DNA of 64,000 bases from Leptodactylus fallax (taxonomy: Eukaryota; Chordata; Amphibia; Anura; Leptodactylidae). Below are positions 58,460 through 64,000 of the stretch, one piece after another; within the stretch, counting starts at the first letter, position 1, and each line of letters starts with the position of its first letter. The DNA is taken from the NCBI GenBank assembly GCA_947044405.1, contig CAMRHE010000021.1, forward strand, positions 11,268,501 to 11,332,500. Direction: 5' to 3'. Under the pieces are notes generated by a model, which saw only the letters and a list, made by a program, of their open reading frames with translations, was not told the DNA's origin and did not search any database. A program made the translations under genes and the position numbers.

Positions 58460-59331
58460 TGTCGGGTTCACCAGATAAATACAAGACAAGCTTTCTAAAT
58501 TTTATATATTTATTAACCCCTAAATGGGTCGGTATTAACATCTAACATATACAGTTCAGAACAGATATGCAGATATATGCAAGCATTAACAGTTACTAGT
58601 TAGAAGATACAGTACAAATAAAATAAAAGGGATAAAGGTGAAATAGTTACTTTACCACACATGTCCTTGATGTGGTTCTATAGTCCAACACTCACCAATG
58701 GCATGTGTGAGTCACCAGTGGAGGCTTCTCAGCCTTAACTCCTAGCATGTGGCATCAATAGAATAATCCCGCCTGCATGCTTTTCACAGTCTCTCAGTAT
58801 TAGTCCAATAGTCTCATCACAAAAATCTCCTCATGGTGTTCGCTTGTAATCCCAACACAAATATCTTTTCAGGGTTAGTCTGTGATGGTCTGTCTGTAAC
58901 AACTCTGTATTCTGTGAGGGTCTCAGCCCAATCTTCATAGCATAATCTCCTCCCACAGACCTCTTACCTCATCTTTTATACCCTTTATGCCACCTCCCAG
59001 AATGAGGTCATCGGCAGCAGCAAGTCTGATTGAATAATGCAATCAAGTCCAGATTCTTTGTATATGGCTGATCCAAGTGAAAGGATACAATGTTATCAGG
59101 CAGGTCTGATCAACAGCCCAGGCTTGAACAATGCACTATTGTTTCTTTGATCACTCAGGGCTGTATAGGAGTACGATGGAGCCCTATTGTTCCAGTGTTG
59201 CCACTACTGCCAATATACACCTATGGTTATGGCGGCGTACCTTATGAGTAAATGGAACTAGAGAGAAATACGCTACCCAGAGACCAAAATACATTCCCGA
59301 GCCACAGCCACACTTAAGCAGAATCATCACA
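58460..59331 (-). repeat. 3' LTR of the Gmr1-type element (872 bp)
   Basis: On the minus strand it starts TGTGATGATTCTGC directly after the polypurine tract and ends GGTGAACCCGACA, giving TG...CA. An AATAAA lies in GGGTTAATAAATATAT close to the 3' end, and GGGTATAAAAGATGAGG (near 58978) is a good TATA box for the U3 promoter. Confidence 0.8.
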
Positions 59332-59345
59332 CCTCCCCCTTTAAA
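59332..59345 (-). promoter_or_regulatory. polypurine tract of the Gmr1-type element
   Basis: The minus strand reads TTTAAAGGGGGAGG immediately before the LTR's TGTGATG. Confidence 0.85.
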
Positions 59346-59796
59346 TGAGGCTTGTAGGAAGTAGGGGCCTGTGCCCCTCTTCTGAGAGCACCTCTGCCGC
59401 TTCACCGCGCTGGGATAGGCCGTCTGCATTGCCATGGGCCCGGCCGGGCTTGTGCCGAATGTCGAAATTGTATTGCTGGAGCACCAGGCTCCAGCGCAAC
59501 AATCACCCATTCTGACCTGCGATACGCTTTATCCAGATCAGAGGGTTGTGGTCCGTCACCACGGTGAAGTGGAGCCCATACAAGTAAGGCTGCAGATGCT
59601 GCAGGGCCCAAACAATTGCCAGGCATTCCTTCTCCACTGTGGCGTAGGCCACCTCCCGCGGCAGAAGCTTTCTACTGAGCTACTGCACTGGGTGCTCTTG
59701 CCCCGCGGAGTCAATCTGGCTCAGCACGGCACCGAGACCGTAGGTGCTGGCGTCGGTCTGTAATACAAGTGGACGAGATTCATCGTACGCTTGAAG
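59346..59796 (-). pseudogene. RNase H domain of the Gmr1-type element
   Basis: It begins LVLQTDASTYGLGAVLSQ (catalytic Asp in TDAS) and continues LSRKLLPREVAYATVEKECL, AIVWALQHLQPYLYG, VVTDHNPLIW and NFDIRHKPGRAHGNADGLS. Two in-frame stops break it: TAG at 59680 after HPVQ and a TGA at about 59510 after GQNG (Arg to stop, CpG-type). The domain degrades the RNA strand of the RNA/DNA hybrid during retrotransposition. Confidence 0.88.
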
Positions 59797-60018
59797 TACA
59801 GGACCGCTTGCCAGGGCTGCCTTCAGGGCCTGGAAGGAGTGCTCACAGGTATCCGTCCATTGGACGGTTTGCGGCAACTTCTTCTTGGTGAGGTCTGTCA
59901 GAGGAGCAGCAAGGGCACTATAGTTCGGGACGAACTTCCTGTAGTACCCTGCTGTGCCCAGGAAAGACATCACCTGTCGCTTGGTCCGTGGGGTTGGCCA
60001 TGTGGTGATTGCCTCCAG

Positions 60019-60726
60019 CTTCTCAGGCTCTGGCCTCAAGGTTCCCCCACCCACCCGGTGTCCCAGGTACTGGACCTCACGCATGCCCAGCTGACACTTC
60101 TCTGGTTTGATGGTCAAGCCCGCGTGGTGAACCCGCCTCAACACCTGCGCCAGGTGTTGTAGGTGTTCTTCCCAAGTGGAGCTAAAGACGGCAATATCAT
60201 CCAGGTATGCAGCTGCAAACCCTTCACATCCCGACAGCAGGGAATTGACCATCCTTTGAAAAGTGGCAGGGGCATTTTTCATGCCGAACGGCATGACAGT
60301 GAATTCATACAGTCCGAAGGGAGTGGTAAAGGCCGACCGTTCCCGTGCCTCTGGGGATAGGGGAATTTGGCAGTATACCCGGCTCAAGTCCATGATGGAC
60401 AAATACTGGGCCTTACCTAACGAGTCTAGTAAATCGTCGATGCGTGGCATGGGATACGCATCATCAACTGTAACCGCATTGAGCTCCCTGTAGTCCACAC
60501 AGAACCGGGTGGTCCGATCTTTTTTAGGTACCAGGACTACAGGCGAGGCCCATGCACTGTGGGATGGCTGAATCACCCCCATTTCCAACATCTCGCCGAT
60601 CTCCTTATGTATTTGGGCCCGTACTTCCGAGGAGACGCGATATGGCGGTCGCCGGATAGGGGCATGATTCCCGGTATCCACGTGGTGGATGGTCCGGTCA
60701 GTTCTCCCTGGCTTTCCGGAAAACAG
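60019..60726 (-). pseudogene. reverse transcriptase domain of the Gmr1-type element
   Basis: Motifs in order are HAPIRRPPYRVSSEVRA, VIQPSHSAWASPVVLVPKKD, RFCVDYRELNAVTVDDAYPM, LSIMDLSRVYCQIPLSP (catalytic Asp), FTTPFGLYEFTVMPFGMKNA, AAYLDDIAVFSS (YLDD box, 60196-60207) and KPEKCQLGMREVQYLGH. This domain is fully open. It lies downstream of, and in the same frame as, the integrase C-terminus. Confidence 0.93.
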
Positions 60727-60900
60727 ACCGGGGAGGGCACACCGAACACTGTTAAGTTGTGACCTTTGGGTCTCAGTCAGTAGGGGGTTTAACTGCGCTT
60801 CCTGGGGTGTCCTTCGCTCCCCCAACTGAGTGAGCATGTCCACAAGGTCCTCCTCTTCGCCCTCCTCTAGCAGACTACATACGGGAAAGGCAGTGGCTTC

Positions 60901-62104
60901 CCTGTCATGATAATCTTTCATCATGTTAACATGGAAGACCTTGTGCCTGTTCCGGCCTGGGTCAATGGTAACCAGGTAGTTGACGCAGTTGACCTGCCAG
61001 TGCACGACGTATGGACCAGACCATTTGGCCTGAAGCTTATCCTTAGGCTCAGGGACTAGGACCCATACCTTCTGTCCCGGCTGGTATATCCTCTCGCGAG
61101 CATTCTGATCATACCAGCGTTTCTGGTCGGTCTGAACCTGGACCATGTTGTCATGCACCAGCTGCGCCATCATCTGCATTCGGTCATGGAATCGCAGGAC
61201 ATACTCCACGACTGGCACACCCTGGATAGCGGCGTCTCCTTCCCAGGACTCCTTCACTAGAGCTAGGGGCCCACAGACACGTCTCCCATACAAGAGCTCG
61301 AAGGGGGAGAACCCAGTTGACTAACATCCGAAGCATCTGCTTCAGTGTGCCATTGAACCGTTCACACAGACCATTGGTCTGCGGGTGATACGGGCTGGAC
61401 ACCAGATGTTGCACCTCGGTTATCTTACACAGGCCTTGCATCAGGGCAGACATGAACTGGGTACCTTGGTCTGTGAGCATCTCTCTGGGAAACAGAACAT
61501 GGGAGAAGATGCCTACCAGAGCCTTGGCCACTACATCAGCCCGGGTAGAGGACAGTGCGACGGCTTCTGGTTATCGAGTAGCGTAGTCTACTACCATTAA
61601 GATGAAGCGTTTACTGGAGTGGCTGGGGATGGACAGGGGTCCAATAAGGTCCACAGCCACTCGCTGGAAAGGTTCGACTATGATGGGCATAGGCACCAGC
61701 GGAGCTTTGGAGCTTTGCCCCGCCTTGCCCATCCTTTGACACGTGTCACATGAACGGCAGTATCTAGCTACGTCCTTCCCCAGATTAGGCCAGTAGAATA
61801 AGTGGCTAAGGCGAGATTTGGTCTTGGCAATCCCTAAGTGACCGGCCAATGGAATGTCATGAGCGATCCGCAACAACTCTCTCCGGTAAGGTTGGGGTAC
61901 CACTAACTGTCTCTCATTTAGCTGACCTTCCTTCCCCTGGGTGGGTATCATTTCCCAATATAGCCTCCCTTGATCCCAGTAGACTCGGGCCTTGTCAGAC
62001 TCTGAGGGTGGTTGAGCGGCACGCTCCCTCAATATGGCCAGACTAGGGTCAGCTTGGACAGCTTCTCTGAACTCTTGGCTGGAGTGAGACAAAAAGAGGT
62101 GCAT
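60901..62104 (-). pseudogene. integrase domain of the Gmr1-type element
   Basis: It has an N-terminal zinc-binding HDIPLAGHLG ... YCRSCDTC (HHCC) and the first catalytic Asp in VAVDLIGPL. The second Asp is in MLTDQGTQF and the Glu in GLCERFNGTLK. A GPY/F module in AKWSGPYVVH sits near the C-terminus. Breaks: TAA at 61571-61573 after VVDYATR, and loss of roughly 25-30 codons with a frame change near 61315, between RMLVN and GFSPFELLYG. The start is in a different frame from protease. Confidence 0.9.
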
Positions 62105-62667
62105 GTTGCATAGCTGCCGGACCTTTCCGGCTCTAGGGTGGGGGAATTTCTCAAGGCGGTCTCAGTAATGCGTCCGAGCGACGGAGGGACCGGTGCAGAG
62201 GCTGGAAGGCTTTCCACCCCTTTGGCACTTTGACTGCGGGTAACCACCGCAATACCAGCAGTCCGTCCTACATCCGGACCGTCACTGAGAGCCCAGAGAG
62301 ACACCGAACCACCTGGTACAACATCCGCAGTTTCATGGCAGACATTTGCAATATCATTAACAGCATTCCTATCATCATTGGTTCTATCACACTGAGCTGG
62401 AGGGAGGACTGGCGGACATAGAGACACAGACTGGGGAGGTGAGGCCCCCGCAGATGTGGACGGGTCTACAGCCCAGTCCTCACTCAGCTCCTTTACACCT
62501 ACATTAATCCCAGATACATTAGAATTAGCATTTTCACAGAATGTATGAGGAGACATTTCAGAGGGAGGGTTACCAGCCCCCTCTGCAGGTATTCCCACAG
62601 GTACAATAAAATTAGCATCTTCACAAACTGTATGAGGAGACATTTCAGAGGGAGGGTGATTAGCCCC
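62105..62667 (-). pseudogene. spacer between protease and integrase, with an 87-bp duplication
   Basis: Low-complexity sequence rich in P, S and V, open in the gag-pro frame. A duplicated block reads PPSEMSPHTVCEDAN and PPSEMSPHTFCENAN, repeated at about 29 codons' distance (62525-62668). It has no known domain. Confidence 0.7.
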
Positions 62668-62964
62668 CGCTGCATATTGGCACACCATAGGCCCCAAATC
62701 TGTCCCCAACAGTACATTGGCAGGCAACTCAGACATCACTCCCACATCCCGCATTCCTTTCCCTGCACCCCAGTCTAAATGAACACAAGCCATGGGTACA
62801 GTAAAACGTTCCAATCCAATACCCCGTAGGGTCAGAGTTTTCCCGGGAATAATACTGTCTGGGGGGACCAAATCTGGTTGTACCAGCGTGACATCTGCCC
62901 CAGTGTCCCGGAATCCCATCACCACTTTGTCCCCCACAGTGACCTGCTGACGGTTAGCATTAAG
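62668..62964 (-). pseudogene. retropepsin-type protease domain of the Gmr1-type element
   Basis: FRDTGADVTLVQPDLV carries the DTGA active-site motif of an aspartic protease. GVMSELPANVLLGTDLG gives the C-terminal LLG(T)D turn. The domain is about 95 residues, normal for retroelement proteases, and is fused in frame to gag. It would cut the Gag-Pol polyprotein. Confidence 0.88.
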
Positions 62965-63048
62965 CTGGGGCCCCTCCCTCGCAACTAGATACACAGATGG
63001 GCCGGCCGCTGTAGTTTGGGGAGCAGGGGGGTTCCTAGGGTGGTTGGG

Positions 63049-64000
63049 GCAGTCTCGTTGAAAATGTCCCGTTTGATTACAGGCATGACACCGCCTGATC
63101 TCTCCCTGGGGTATGAGAGAGGTCGCCGGGGAGCTCAGAGCTCTAGGGGCAGGGGACGTATAGGAACCACCCGGGACAGAGTTTGGCCTACCCCACCTGG
63201 AAGCAGAGGGCTGTGGTGACCTCCAGCTTGGTTCAGGATTCCCTGGGACAGATTGTGTCTTACCCCTCCTCCAGCCGTCGCTGGCAGGTTTCCACGGCAA
63301 CTGGTTGGCAACATAACGATCCGCCATTGCTGCAGCTGTTTCAAGGTCCTTGGGCTCTCGGTCCAAGAGGTATTTTTGCACTTCCTCGGTACAAATGTTC
63401 AAGAACTGCTCTTGAAGCATGAGGTCTGCAAGGCTTTCTTGCGAGGTGACGGGCTTGCCCTCCGTCCACTCCCGGAACCACACGCGCAGCTGGGCCGCTG
63501 TATTCTCATGGCTCTCTGAAGGCTTTTTCTGCAGTCCTCGGAACCTTCGACGGTATAGCTCCGGCGTGAGTTGGTACCTCCGGATCAGCGCTGCTTTAAC
63601 AGACTCATAGTCCTGGTCAACTGGCAAATTGGCGTAAGTGTCCAGGGCTTTTCCCCTCAACCGGGGAGCCAGGTAACGGACCCAATCCGTCTGTGGTAGC
63701 TGATACTGCTTACACAATTTCTCAAAGGCCCGAAAGAACGAGTCCAAATCCCCGTTTGTTTCAAGGATTGGAAAGTCCTCGGATCAGAGCCTTGGTACTT
63801 GGGCTTCTGGAGTTTGTGCAGTGACAGACGGTGCCTGCTGGGAGAGCTCCATTCTTTTGAGCTCAAGCTGATACTGCCGCTCTCGTTCTGCAGCTTCACG
63901 ATCGGCCTGCCGTTCTGCTGCCTCACGATCGGCCTGCCGTTCTGCGGCCTGCCGTTCTCGTTCTGCAGCTTCACGATCGGCCTGCCGTTCTGCGGCCTGC
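63049..64000 (-). pseudogene. gag region of the Gmr1-type element (partial)
   Basis: It has a SCAN-like capsid helix region (FFRAFEKLCKQYQLPQTDWV, ALDTYANLPVDQDYESVKAA, NTAAQLRVWFREWTEGKPVT) and then a basic/proline-rich linker. A CCHC zinc knuckle, CHACNQTGHFQRDC, follows at 63049-63090. Upstream of an in-frame TGA near 63783, the same frame continues as a charged repeat of AERQADREA type to the window edge. Gag forms the particle that packages element RNA. Confidence 0.85.
63885..64000 (-). repeat. in-frame tandem repeat in the gag N-terminus
   Basis: Units of about 27-30 bp built on GATCGGCCTGCCGTTCTGC and GCCTCACGATCGG repeat at least four times and run off the window. On the minus strand in the gag frame they encode a charged, helix-forming A-E-R-Q-A-D-R-E repeat. 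Confidence 0.8.

Larger units (their letters stand above)
51950..64000 (+). other. GPC6: GPC6 intron 2 (5' portion)
   Basis: Sequence right of the donor site holds a Tc1-like element, several MITE remnants and a Gmr1-type retrotransposon, all in non-coding AT-rich background. The next glypican exon is not reached within the window. Confidence 0.8.
58460..64000 (-). mobile_element. Gmr1-clade Ty3/gypsy LTR retrotransposon (3' part, runs off the window)
   Basis: On the minus strand the order is gag, protease, integrase, reverse transcriptase, RNase H, polypurine tract, 3' LTR. Integrase before RT is the Ty1/copia-like order known among Ty3/gypsy elements only in the Gmr1 group of deuterostomes. 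Base composition is GC-richer than the intron. Damage: frame change between pro and IN, TAA in IN, a deletion/frameshift in IN near 61315, TAG and TGA in RNase H, and TGA in gag. The 5' LTR lies beyond 64000. Confidence 0.92.

Overview
The window is vertebrate, most likely anuran (frog), nuclear DNA. It contains one real host exon: the coding exon of glypican-6 (GPC6) at 51791-51949 on the + strand, with a polypyrimidine tract and AG acceptor before it and a GTAAGT donor after it. In other vertebrates GPC6 has very large introns. I therefore read 1-51790 as part of intron 1 and 51950-64000 as part of intron 2. I found no other convincing host exon, tRNA, rRNA or CRISPR array. The amphibian assignment is inference, based on the repeat families: abundant Tc1 elements, a Penelope-like GIY-YIG fragment, TTAA-flanked palindromic elements, and a Gmr1-type Ty3/gypsy element.

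Layout, left to right. 1-6370 is AT-rich intron with foldback (self-complementary) repeats and a tRNA-derived SINE. 6371-7976 is a decayed Tc1. 8144-8850 is a Penelope-like remnant with a hammerhead-like core. 9186-9742 is a hAT-type MITE with a perfect 8-bp target duplication. 10450-11548 is a Tc1 fragment. 15787-17395 is a third Tc1, inserted in a foldback element. 19683-20049 is a MITE with perfect inverted ends. 20813-24671 is a 3.9-kb TTAA-flanked element with a long internal palindrome, followed by a second TTAA element at 24831-25536. 30263-30923 is a solo LTR with a 5-bp target duplication, sitting inside an older repeat. 35357-36001 is a Tc1 fragment. 36829-42141 is the most unusual object (next paragraph). 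42235-42865 is another Tc1-like remnant. 45359-47573 is a nearly intact Tc1 with a solo LTR inserted in its last codons. 49014-49242 is a second SINE. 51791-51949 is the GPC6 exon. 54079-55645 is a Tc1-like element with wider DDE spacing. 58460-64000 is the 3' part of a Gmr1-clade Ty3/gypsy retrotransposon (gag, protease, integrase, RT, RNase H, LTR).

The element at 36829-42141 (minus strand) is bounded by two 338-bp direct repeats, with about eight mismatches and no indels between them by eye. A polypurine tract lies next to the 3' LTR. It encodes no recognisable pol. Instead it carries one long intronless reading frame of about 1,350 codons, now broken by two stops and two frameshifts. The frame fuses a coiled coil, about 270 codons closely matching the rod of class II (non-muscle type) myosin heavy chain, more coiled coil, and the SPRY region of hnRNP U. 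It starts at an ATG in a strong Kozak context and ends with a stop codon lying in the first bases of the 3' LTR. This looks like an LTR retroelement that captured spliced host mRNAs from at least two genes, and I consider it the main candidate for something undescribed.

The genes here do not form a pathway. The window is a host intron used repeatedly as an insertion site, with several nested insertions whose relative ages can be ordered.
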